DNA of 64,000 nucleotides, taken from positions 48,468 to 112,467 of the forward strand of contig JAHBVF010000024.1 of NCBI GenBank assembly GCA_019637685.1. The letters are read 5' to 3'. Positions 26,835 to 34,754 of this stretch are shown piece after piece (positions within the stretch are counted from its first letter, which is position 1; each line of letters begins with the position of its first letter). Under the pieces are notes generated by a model, which had not been told where the DNA came from, searched no databases, and saw only the letters and a list, made by a program, of their open reading frames with translations. Made by a program: the position numbers and the translations under genes. Origin of the DNA: Caldilineaceae bacterium (lineage in GTDB: Bacteria; Chloroflexota; Anaerolineae; Caldilineales; Caldilineaceae).

Positions 26835-28223
26835 CTATCCGGCGATGGCCTCTGCGATCAGCTTGTTCGACTCAGCAGCGAATTCATCCAACGCCTGCTG
26901 CGCGGTGAGCTGGCCCGAAAGCGCAGCCTCCAGCATACGAGGCGCGAGGGAGAAAGTGATGGGCGCAGCGCTGGCCCGCCGCCCAAAAGTGACCATCATA
27001 TCAGCAAAAGTCAGGCCGACTTTCATGTTTTCGTCTTCGATTGCGCCCCACAACGACTGGAGCGCGGGCGGCATACCGAAAGAATCAAGCGACAATTTGA
27101 GTGCGTCCGGCCGGGTCAGGAATTGGGTCCAATTCTGCGCGGCCGCCGTGCGGTCGGTATCCTTCTGCTGGAAGACGTAGTGGCCGTGGATATTGGTCAT
27201 CACAGCCGGTTCCTGGCCGGGCACGTTGGGCGGGGGTGTCCAGTACCAGTTGAAGTCCTCGCGGCCAACGAACTCTGGGGGCGTCTTGCCCGACCCTTGA
27301 GAGGGGAATGAGGCGGCCTTGCCTTCGGTAAAGATTTGGCCGGCCTCCTGGGCCTTGCGAATCGCCGAGCCGGGGACCGCCACTTTGTGGACCTTCTCCA
27401 GATCGATCAGCCATTGCAGACCCTCGACCCCTTCGGGGCTGTTCAGGATAACCTCGGTTTCGTCCTCGTTGAAGAGGCGAGCACCGAAGCCGAACATGAA
27501 CTGGGTAATCTGGTAGTGGATATCCGTGGACAGCACTGTGCCGTACGATTCGCCTGTTGTGTTGGCCTTGGCCGCCTCCAGGAAATCGTCCATCAGCCAG
27601 CGGCGTGTCGCGCCCGAAGGCAGCATATCCCCCACGCCGTTCTGCTCCCATTCGGTTGCGTTCAGCGCAATGCCGCCGCCAAAAGAGAGCCGCCAGGGCC
27701 AAATGTATTGATGCCCGTCAAAAGTGGCCTCGGCTATGATAGCCGGGTGCAGGTCCGTTTTGATCTCCGGCGACATATAGCCTTCGATGGGGGAAAGCGC
27801 GCCCAGCGGAATGTACTTGGCTGCTTCCGAAACCGGCCCCTGGACCACATCCGGCGGCGTGCCAGCAATCAGCGAAGAATCGATCTTGGCGAACCAGCTT
27901 TGGTCGTGGGGCAAGTATTCAAGCTGCACCTCGACATTTGGCTCTGCCTCGTTGAATTTTTCCAGATTCCAATCGAAATAGTTGACAACATTCGTTGTCT
28001 GGTCTGCCGGTACACTCTTATGCGTGTCCCGGTCCATAGGCAGGGTGGAATAGACCCAGTGGGATACAGTCTTTGGCTCTATTGCCGGGGCAGACGCCTG
28101 TCCCTCTGCCGGGGCAGATGCGGGCGCGGGCGCGGATGGCGCGACACAGGCCGCCAGCGCCGAGGCACTGATGGTAGCTGATAGCGCAAGAAACCTTCGA
28201 CGACTCAACAAATTCTTTGTCAC
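26835..28223 (-). CDS. Extracellular solute-binding lipoprotein, family 1 (sugar ABC importer)
   Basis: 462 residues from GTG 28223, preceded by AAGGAGAG. The signal begins with twin arginines (LSRRRFLALSATISASALAAC); the lipobox Cys is followed by an Ala/Pro-rich linker, so the mature protein should be a membrane-anchored lipoprotein exported by Tat or Sec. The domain is SBP family 1 (PDVVQGPVSEAAKYIPLGAL, QALDEFAAESNKLIAEA). Being the first gene of the leftward importer set, it defines substrate specificity, probably a mono- or oligosaccharide. Confidence 0.9.
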   Translation of the reverse strand: MTKNLLSRRRFLALSATISASALAACVAPSAPAPASAPAEGQASAPAIEPKTVSHWVYSTLPMDRDTHKSVPADQTTNVVNYFDWNLEKFNEAEPNVEVQLEYLPHDQSWFAKIDSSLIAGTPPDVVQGPVSEAAKYIPLGALSPIEGYMSPEIKTDLHPAIIAEATFDGHQYIWPWRLSFGGGIALNATEWEQNGVGDMLPSGATRRWLMDDFLEAAKANTTGESYGTVLSTDIHYQITQFMFGFGARLFNEDETEVILNSPEGVEGLQWLIDLEKVHKVAVPGSAIRKAQEAGQIFTEGKAASFPSQGSGKTPPEFVGREDFNWYWTPPPNVPGQEPAVMTNIHGHYVFQQKDTDRTAAAQNWTQFLTRPDALKLSLDSFGMPPALQSLWGAIEDENMKVGLTFADMMVTFGRRASAAPITFSLAPRMLEAALSGQLTAQQALDEFAAESNKLIAEAIAG

Positions 28224-29234
28224 ATTTCTCTCCTTGAATACTTGCGGACTACATCGATTAACAAAGCCGAATTTTGATACAAAACCCGAACTTTCAGTGG
28301 TTCACGGTTCTTGGTGAAGGCAGACAAAACAGGAATACGCGGTCAGATTATAGCCAAATACTGGCATCCGGGGTGCGTTCCCGATTGGGGGTGCGGTGGC
28401 TGATTCCGGGAATCCCCCCAACCAATTGTCTGTGCCGAAGATCGCCTGGACGGTTCCCGGAATCGGTTACTCCCATTTCGGAGATGCACCCTGACATCGG
28501 TTGGGGCTGGCCTTCTACCACAAAATCATATACGATTGGCAAAGCCATATCGGTTGTATTGGCCTACGTCCACATTCACCTCTTGCCTGTGGTGTGGTTT
28601 GCCACAGAAACAACGAGGCACTTGGAATTGGAAGCAATGTCGAAATTTTTAACTTGTGATTCGTGGGGTATATCTTGCTTTGACGAGTCTGGCAAAATCC
28701 CGAAACAGTGCAACGAAAACACTTTTTTGCCACAGTCAATCAGGTTGAGGTTCAAGCAAGGCGGCAACGCTTTTCGGCCAATCCTGTCCGAATCGATAAG
28801 GCTTTTCCAACAAATAAATTCCCCAAATTGATTTGGAAAAGCCCAAGCCGTTCAGGGAAATTGTCGCCGGATCGGGGATTTATTTTCTTTGAACGGCCTA
28901 ACTCTTTCGCCTTGCCCCAATGCGAGCACGCGCAGAATAGATTGGGTAATACGACTGTACTACAGAAGTACACCGATGTCAAAAACAAATTTTTCCCAGA
29001 GATCAATCCCATCCCTTCCATTGCGACAGGGCAGAGGATAACATCCACCGGGCGATTGACCGGGGAACTAACGGGCGATTGTTCGTGCCCATTGGGCCGA
29101 AATGGGGTAAAATAGGGCATCTTGCCAAGTATTTGACCAACAAACGTCGGCTGGGTTTGCCACATCCTTTGACAACCGCAGGACAAACCCCAGGACACCC
29201 CACACCCAGCCGACGCTAGTCCACAGGTGCAACA
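28224..29234. other. 1-kb intergenic region between divergent transcription units
   Basis: Open frames here (such as 28274-28831) have no family resemblance, ribosome site or codon bias that would support them. The region must hold the promoters of the leftward sugar importer and of rightward aceE. ATTCCGGGAATC (about 28404) is a small palindrome. The right end carries the aceE leader hairpin. Confidence 0.5.
29145..29215 (+). promoter_or_regulatory. Leader hairpin upstream of aceE
   Basis: CGTCGGCTGGGT (29145-29156) and ACCCAGCCGACG (29204-29215) are perfect 12-bp arms spaced 47 nt apart, ending 19 bases before the aceE start codon. It has no T-tract, so it is more likely an operator or RNA control element than a terminator. 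Function is inference. Confidence 0.45.
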
Positions 29235-31916
29235 ATGCAGACACAGACTTCCCCTCTGGAACAGATGGCCCTGGACAAGCAGGAGTGGCTGGAATCCATC
29301 GCCTATATTCAGCAGGAATATGGCCCGGATGGCGTGCGGGAGATTCTGCGTTCCCTGCAAAATTACGTGCTGGGCGCGGGGATTACTCTCAACGAAGCCA
29401 CCCTCAACACCCCCTATCGCAACACAATTCACGTCTCCGAGCAGCCGATCTATCCCGGCGATCTGGCGCTGGAACAGCGGGTCGAAGCCATCATCCGCTG
29501 GAACGCGATGGCAATGGTTATACAGGCCGCGGATTCAGGCTCTGGCGTGGGCGGCCACATTGCCACCTATGCCTCGGCAGCCACGCTGATGGAAGTGGGT
29601 TTCAACCACTTCTTCCGCAACCGCAGCGCGGACTACGGCGGCGATCTCATCTTCTTCCAGCCCCACGCCTCCCCCGGCTTCTATGCCAGGGCCTTTTTGG
29701 AAGGGCGGCTGAGCGAGACGCAGCTCAAAAATTTCCGGCGGGAATTGCAGCCCGGCGGCGGTCTTAGCTCCTACCCGCACCCCCATCACATGTCCGATTT
29801 CTGGCAGGCCCCCAGCGCGTCAATGGGTCTATCCACGCCCTCGGCTATCTATCAGGCCCGCTTTGCCAAATATCTGGAAAACCGGGGGCTGAAGCCAGCC
29901 AACGGCGGCAAAGTCTGGTGTTTTATCGGCGACGGCGAGACCGACGAACCAGAGGTATTGGGAACCATCAGCACAGCCGCGCGCGAAGGGCTGGACAATC
30001 TGATTCTGGTGGTCAACTGTAATCTGCAACGGCTGGACGGGCCTGTGCGCGGCAACGGCAAAATCATCCAGGAACTGGAACGGGCCTTCCGGGGCGCGGA
30101 CTGGAATGTACTCAAAGTCGTCTGGGGCGGCGGCTGGGACGGTCTGCTGGCCCGGGACCAGACGGGCGCGCTACAGCGGCGTATGGACACAGCCGTGGAC
30201 GGCGAGTATCAGTACTATTCCACCTCCTCCGGCGATGTGCAGCGGGAACGCTGGGTGGAAAACAACCCGGAGCTGGAGCGGCTGATGAATTCCCTGACCG
30301 ACGAAGAAGTACAGTCAATCCAACGGGGGGGGCAGGACCCCAAGAAAATCTACGCGGCCTATCGCCGGGCATTGGAGACGACGGGCAAGCCGACGGTCAT
30401 CCTCATCAAAACTGTCAAGGGCGACGGCATGGGCCACGCCGGTCAGGGCCGCAACACAGCCCACCAGATGAAACAGTTAAGCGCGGAGGAGCGACTGGAA
30501 GTCGCCCGACGCTATCAGATTCCCCTGGACACAGAGGCCGTCACCCGGGCCGAATTCTATCGCCCGCCAGAGGACGGCCCCGAACTGCGCTATCTCCACG
30601 AGCAGCGCACGCGACTGGGCGGCTATCTGCCCGAACGCAAAGTCAACTGTCCAATTTTGCCCGCGCCCCCCCTGGAAAATCTGGCCGAATTCCTGCAAGG
30701 CTCTGGCACGCGGGAGCTTTCCACCACCGCGGCCAGCGTGCGTCTGCTGGCCCGGCTGCTGAAGGACGAAAAGATCGGTCGCTATGTGGTGCCGATTGTG
30801 CCCGACGAGGCCCGCACCTTTGGGCTGGAAGGGCTGTTCAAAGACGCGGGCATCTACTCGGCTGTCGGCCAGAACTACACGCCCGTGGACGGCCAGAGTC
30901 TGCTGCCCTATCGGGAGGCCACAGACGGGCAGATTTTGCAGGAGGGCATCTGCGAAGTGGGCGCGATGGCCTCCTTCCTGGCCGCGGGCACAGCCTATGC
31001 GGTCCACGGCATCCCCACCATTCCCTTCTATTTTTTCTACTCCATTTTCGGTTTCCAGCGGGTGGGGGATATGATCTGGTCCTGCGGGGATATGCTCTGT
31101 CGGGGCTTTCTCATGGGCGGCACTGCCGGGCGCACGACCCTCAACGGCGAAGGGCTGCAACACCAGGACGGCCATTCCCAGGTGGTGGCCCAGACCGTGC
31201 CCAACCTGAAAAGCTATGACCCGGCCTTTGCCTACGAACTGGCGGTGATTGTGCGCGACGGCATCCGGCGGATGTACGAAGAACAGGAGCACATCTTCTA
31301 CTATCTCACCGTCTACAACGAAACCTACCCGATGGCGGCTATGCCAGACACACCGGATATCGAAGAAGGCATTTTGCAGGGGATGTACTGCTATCGCCGC
31401 GCCAAAATCACGACCAAAAGCCAACACAAAGCACACATCTTCGGCAGCGGGCCGATTCTGTTGGAGAGCCTGCGTGCCCAAGAGTTGCTGGCCGAATTGG
31501 ACGTGGCCGCGGATGTGTGGAGTGTGACCAGCTACAACGAACTCTTCCGGGAGGCCGAGGAGGCCGAGCGTTGGAACCGGCTGCATCCCGCCGCGCCGCG
31601 CCGGATTCCCTATGTGGCCGGGCTGCTGGCAGGCGAAGACGGGGTTTTCGTAGCCGCTTCGGATTATATAAAGGCCCTGGCCAACCGCATTGCCCGCTGG
31701 GTTCCCGGCCCCTATCAGGTGTTGGGAACCGACGGCTTCGGTCTGTCTGAGTCCCGCCCGGCCCTGCGCGACTATTTTGAAGTCAGCGCCGAACACATCG
31801 CGGTCACCGCGCTCTACGAGCTGGTGGAGCAGGGCAGCCTGGCAACATCCGTCCTGGAAGATGCCATCGCCCGCTACGGAATTGACCCGGACAAGCCATC
31901 CGCGGCACAGAAATAA
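29235..31916 (+). CDS. aceE: Pyruvate dehydrogenase E1 component, homodimeric type
   Basis: 893 residues, the length of homodimeric AceE proteins. The thiamine diphosphate motif spans GDGETDEP (from G232) to NCNLQ (N261). HIATYASAATLMEVGFNHFF, the HPHHMSDFWQAPSASMG loop and the C-terminal TDGFGLSESRPALRDYFEV are family hallmarks. It decarboxylates pyruvate and transfers the acetyl group to the lipoyl domain of E2. The E2 gene follows after a 353-base palindromic spacer. The start codon has only a weak ribosome site (CAGGTGCAACA). Confidence 0.95.
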   Translation: MQTQTSPLEQMALDKQEWLESIAYIQQEYGPDGVREILRSLQNYVLGAGITLNEATLNTPYRNTIHVSEQPIYPGDLALEQRVEAIIRWNAMAMVIQAADSGSGVGGHIATYASAATLMEVGFNHFFRNRSADYGGDLIFFQPHASPGFYARAFLEGRLSETQLKNFRRELQPGGGLSSYPHPHHMSDFWQAPSASMGLSTPSAIYQARFAKYLENRGLKPANGGKVWCFIGDGETDEPEVLGTISTAAREGLDNLILVVNCNLQRLDGPVRGNGKIIQELERAFRGADWNVLKVVWGGGWDGLLARDQTGALQRRMDTAVDGEYQYYSTSSGDVQRERWVENNPELERLMNSLTDEEVQSIQRGGQDPKKIYAAYRRALETTGKPTVILIKTVKGDGMGHAGQGRNTAHQMKQLSAEERLEVARRYQIPLDTEAVTRAEFYRPPEDGPELRYLHEQRTRLGGYLPERKVNCPILPAPPLENLAEFLQGSGTRELSTTAASVRLLARLLKDEKIGRYVVPIVPDEARTFGLEGLFKDAGIYSAVGQNYTPVDGQSLLPYREATDGQILQEGICEVGAMASFLAAGTAYAVHGIPTIPFYFFYSIFGFQRVGDMIWSCGDMLCRGFLMGGTAGRTTLNGEGLQHQDGHSQVVAQTVPNLKSYDPAFAYELAVIVRDGIRRMYEEQEHIFYYLTVYNETYPMAAMPDTPDIEEGILQGMYCYRRAKITTKSQHKAHIFGSGPILLESLRAQELLAELDVAADVWSVTSYNELFREAEEAERWNRLHPAAPRRIPYVAGLLAGEDGVFVAASDYIKALANRIARWVPGPYQVLGTDGFGLSESRPALRDYFEVSAEHIAVTALYELVEQGSLATSVLEDAIARYGIDPDKPSAAQK

Positions 31917-32269
31917 CCCATAGAAGCAGACAAAGAATAGAACGCGGATGACGCGGAAAGGACGGATGGACCGGATTTTTTGAAGGCAGACTCCGCGGAT
32001 CGATACCCATTCTTTCTGCAAAAATCCGTGCAAATCCGCTCCATCCGCGTTACCATTGAGTCGAGATTGTAGGTTGGGTGAATGCCACCGCGAAAACACC
32101 GAATGCGCGTCCAACATCATAGGCATTCACCCAACAGATGGAGTGGATGTTGGGTGAACACCGCAGACGTGACAGGGTATACACCGTTCTCCGGCGGCAT
32201 TCACCCAACCTACGACTTTTTGCAACCGCGTCATCCGCGTTCTATTTCTTCCGCATCACAGGTGAATCA
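31917..32269. repeat. Nested palindromic repeat between aceE and aceF
   Basis: No gene. The outer arms are 21 bp, perfect, at 31936-31956 and 32226-32246 (core GAACGCGGATGACGCGG). Inside lie GTAGGTTGGGTGAATGCC (32069-32086) and its exact complement (32196-32213), 18 bp. A further TCCGTGCAAATCCGCTCCAT word occupies part of the left arm. The two inverted pairs are concentric, as if one palindromic repeat had inserted into another. Confidence 0.75.
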
Positions 32270-33598
32270 ATGGATAAACGCACATTACAGTTGCCGTCGT
32301 TGGGCGAAGGGGTTACACAAGCGTCTATCGCTGGAATTCTGGTCAGCGTCGGAGATCGGGTGGCCGCGGGCCAGCCGCTGATCGAAGTGGAGACGGACAA
32401 AGTGACCGTCGAAGTCCCCGCGGATGTGGCCGGGACTGTCGAAACAATTCACGTGGCCGTGGGGGACGACATCCAGGCCGGGGACGCGTTTGTGATCCTG
32501 ACTATCGCAGATTCAGCCCAGGCAGAAACCCACCCTCCCGCCAGTGCAGTTGATGCGTCGATTGATGCGTCGCTCGACGCGGAAAAGGCGGAAGCGCAGG
32601 CAGCCGCGCCCACGCCAGAGACAGATAGCCCGCTGACAACAGTGCCGCCGCTTTCACCCACGCCGCCGGAGAATCCCCCCTTTCAGCGGCCCCCAGGCAA
32701 AAGCATCCCAGCCAGCCCCGTCTCGCGGCGGATGGCCCGGGAACTGGGCATCGACATCGGCGACGTGCAGGGCAGTGGATTTCGGGGGCGCATCAGCGCG
32801 GCGGATGTAAAAGCCCACGCCCGCCACCTGCTCAGCGAACGCCCGGCAGTGGGAGAAGCCGCGGCCGCGCATCTTCCCCTGCCCGACATTTCCGCGTTTG
32901 GCCCGGTCCAGCGCCAGCCCCTCAACCGCATCGGCCAGGTGACCGCGGCCAATATGCAGCGGAGTTGGAGTGAAGTCCCCCACGCCTGGCTGCAAGAGGA
33001 GGTGGACATCACCGAACTGGAAGCTGCCCGCCAGCGCCACAAAGCCCGGGTGGCCGAAACGGGCGGTGCGCTGACCCTCACTGCAATTCTGGTCAGAGCC
33101 TTGGCCGGCGCCCTGGCCGAATTTCCTCTTTTCAACGCGGTGCTGGATGCTGAGAAAAATGAGGTGGTTCTGCGGGAGTACATCCACATCGGCGTGGCCA
33201 TGGACACGGAACGGGGGTTGCTGGTTCCGGTGTTGCGGGATGTGGCGAACAAGAGTCTGCTGCAAATTTCCCAGGCGCTGGCCGAACTGACCGGCAAAGC
33301 CCGCCAGAATCGGCTGGGGATGGATGACCTGCAGGGCGCGGGTTTCACCCTCTCCAATCTGGGCGGGCTGGGGTTGACGGGCATTACGCCGATTGTTAAC
33401 TGGCCCCAGGTGGCAATCCTGGGCGTGGCCGGGGGACGGGAGTTGTCCCGCTACGTCAACGGCAAAGTGCGCCCCCGGCTGATGCTGCCGTTGACACTCG
33501 GCTTCGATCATCGGCTGATCAACGGCGCGGACGGGGCGCGCTTCCTGGCCCATCTGCGCGAGACACTGGCGGACCCATTTTTGCTGGCCTTGCAGTGA
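32270..33598 (+). CDS. aceF: Dihydrolipoyl acyltransferase, pyruvate dehydrogenase E2
   Basis: 442 residues from ATG 32270; the upstream open frame is repeat DNA. One N-terminal lipoyl domain carries K44 in VETDKVTV, followed by an Ala/Pro linker. A peripheral subunit-binding domain follows (SPVSRRMARELGIDI, about 145-180), then the catalytic domain with DHRLINGADG. There, H414 is the active-site His and Asn replaces the Asp of the usual HxxxDG, as known from Azotobacter E2p. Pairing with AceE makes pyruvate the likely substrate. No E3 gene is present in the window. Confidence 0.9.
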   Translation: MDKRTLQLPSLGEGVTQASIAGILVSVGDRVAAGQPLIEVETDKVTVEVPADVAGTVETIHVAVGDDIQAGDAFVILTIADSAQAETHPPASAVDASIDASLDAEKAEAQAAAPTPETDSPLTTVPPLSPTPPENPPFQRPPGKSIPASPVSRRMARELGIDIGDVQGSGFRGRISAADVKAHARHLLSERPAVGEAAAAHLPLPDISAFGPVQRQPLNRIGQVTAANMQRSWSEVPHAWLQEEVDITELEAARQRHKARVAETGGALTLTAILVRALAGALAEFPLFNAVLDAEKNEVVLREYIHIGVAMDTERGLLVPVLRDVANKSLLQISQALAELTGKARQNRLGMDDLQGAGFTLSNLGGLGLTGITPIVNWPQVAILGVAGGRELSRYVNGKVRPRLMLPLTLGFDHRLINGADGARFLAHLRETLADPFLLALQ

Positions 33599-33608
33599 CA
33601 AAGGGCTG

Positions 33609-34013
33609 TCACCTCAACATCACTGACAAGCCATCCGCCTGATATTGCTCGATTCTGCTGTCCTGTGTGATCAGCGTATAGCTATTGGAGATGGCTTGCC
33701 AGATAAGCAGACGGTCGAATGGGTCTTTATGGTCGTCTTTTTTGGGAAGTTTAAAATAGGTTGCCAACAGTCGATTGTCCATATCAGCAACTTCAAAACC
33801 AGCTTCGAGCAATGTATCGTAGAGCTCACTCGGATTGATGCCGCCCAGTTCTAATTTTCCAAGCGAATACTTGAGCGAAATCTCCCATAGATTGACACCG
33901 GAAATGAATTTGGAATCAGTCTCATTTTCCAGAACCAAACGCACAGACTGGTTGATTTTTCCTGGCTCAAATAGAGACCAAAGAATTATATGGGTGTCGA
34001 GCAAGTAATTCAT
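33609..34013 (-). CDS. PIN-domain ribonuclease toxin, VapC-like
   Basis: 134 residues with the acidic PIN centre: D6 (LLDTHI), E44 (LWEISLK), D99 (DPFDRLL) and D117 (ITQDSRI). These residues bind Mg and cleave RNA in VapC-type toxins. It overlaps its antitoxin gene by 4 bases. G+C content is visibly lower than in neighbouring metabolic genes, suggesting separate acquisition. Confidence 0.85.
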   Translation of the reverse strand: MNYLLDTHIILWSLFEPGKINQSVRLVLENETDSKFISGVNLWEISLKYSLGKLELGGINPSELYDTLLEAGFEVADMDNRLLATYFKLPKKDDHKDPFDRLLIWQAISNSYTLITQDSRIEQYQADGLSVMLR

Positions 34014-34243
34014 AGGCCCAACAACTCTTCTTCACTCATCTTGAAATCATCGTGAATTTTGAGCGTTTTGTTCTGTAACAACCCGAGCCGAATCTTTTTG
34101 GTCTTGTACGCTTCATAAGGAATCAGGACAGCCACATTCTCCCTCTTTTTGCCATAACTAATAATGACTTCCTCGCCCGCGCGCACCTGCTCGATGATTG
34201 CTGCAAAACGCGCTTTGAATTCTCCAACCGGGTATGTTTTCAT
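34010..34243 (-). CDS. Antitoxin, Phd/YefM family
   Basis: 77 residues from ATG 34243 (MKTYPVGEFKARFAAIIEQV). A TTG-type start further upstream would lie inside the palindromic promoter. The pattern FKARFAAIIEQVRAGEEVII followed by VAVLIPYEAY is the Phd/YefM DNA-binding fold, and the C-terminal tail should wrap the VapC-like toxin. The start codon lies within about ten bases of the -10 box of the palindromic promoter, so the mRNA may be nearly leaderless. Confidence 0.8.
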   Translation of the reverse strand: MKTYPVGEFKARFAAIIEQVRAGEEVIISYGKKRENVAVLIPYEAYKTKKIRLGLLQNKTLKIHDDFKMSEEELLGL

Positions 34244-34251
34244 ATCAATAG

Positions 34252-34292
34252 TATAAAGTGCTTCTTGACAAGTTGTCAAGAAGCACTTTATA
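34252..34292 (-). promoter_or_regulatory. 41-bp perfect palindrome: promoter/operator of the toxin-antitoxin pair
   Basis: TATAAAGTGCTTCTTGACAA (34252-34271), one central base, then its exact complement (34273-34292). Read leftward, TTGACA and a TATACT-like box 18 bp apart lie within it, ending just before the antitoxin start. By symmetry a similar promoter also faces right. Antitoxins of the Phd type bind such repeats, so it is the probable autorepression site. Confidence 0.75.
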
Positions 34293-34318
34293 CATCTTTG
34301 ATTACCCCTGCGGATCGT

Positions 34319-34570
34319 CTATTTACTGGTGGGAGCCGCCTCGATCTGCGCCGCCAACTTATCAAAGGCCATATTCCAGCCGCCTGCACCGGGCGAATCT
34401 GCCGGGATACCCGCGTGGGTCATCACCATTTTGGTGCGTCCGCCCACCTCTTCCAACTGCACCGTAAGTTCGGTCGTTTCTGGATAGCCGGGGGGCATTC
34501 CCATGGCCGAGGGCGAAAGTACATTGCCCGCTTCGTCCGCCATACTTTCGGTGTAGACCAGACGCGCCAT
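34319..34570 (-). pseudogene. SRPBCC/AHSA1-domain protein, C-terminal fragment
   Basis: 83 codons. RLVYTESMADEAGNVL, TELTVQLEEVGGRTKMVMTH and GGWNMAFDKLAAQIE match the second half of START-like AHSA1 proteins. The N-terminal half of the fold is missing, and the sequence upstream of the ATG at 34570 does not supply it. It is therefore probably a truncated remnant, although a short protein could be made. Confidence 0.65.
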
Positions 34571-34754
34571 TTTTGCCAGGCCTTTTGTTCCATCCGCCCC
34601 ATTTTTGGGCTATGTGACAGCATAATTTGCCTGTGCTACAATTGACGTCAGCCCGCGACATTCCCCCCATACCGCTGGGACTTAATCGTTTCCCCCTCGT
34701 GTGTTTCTCTCAATTTGGCTTGGTCTAATCGATAGTTTGCAGGAGGTGCGCAAG

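Noticed and set aside
28274..28831. 185-codon frame in the region between the sugar importer and aceE
   Set aside because: No ribosome site, no motif, and an unlikely composition; treated as intergenic.
30477..32126. 549-codon minus-strand open frame opposite aceE
   Set aside because: GC-rich shadow of the aceE coding frame, with composition typical of antisense frames and ending in repeat DNA.
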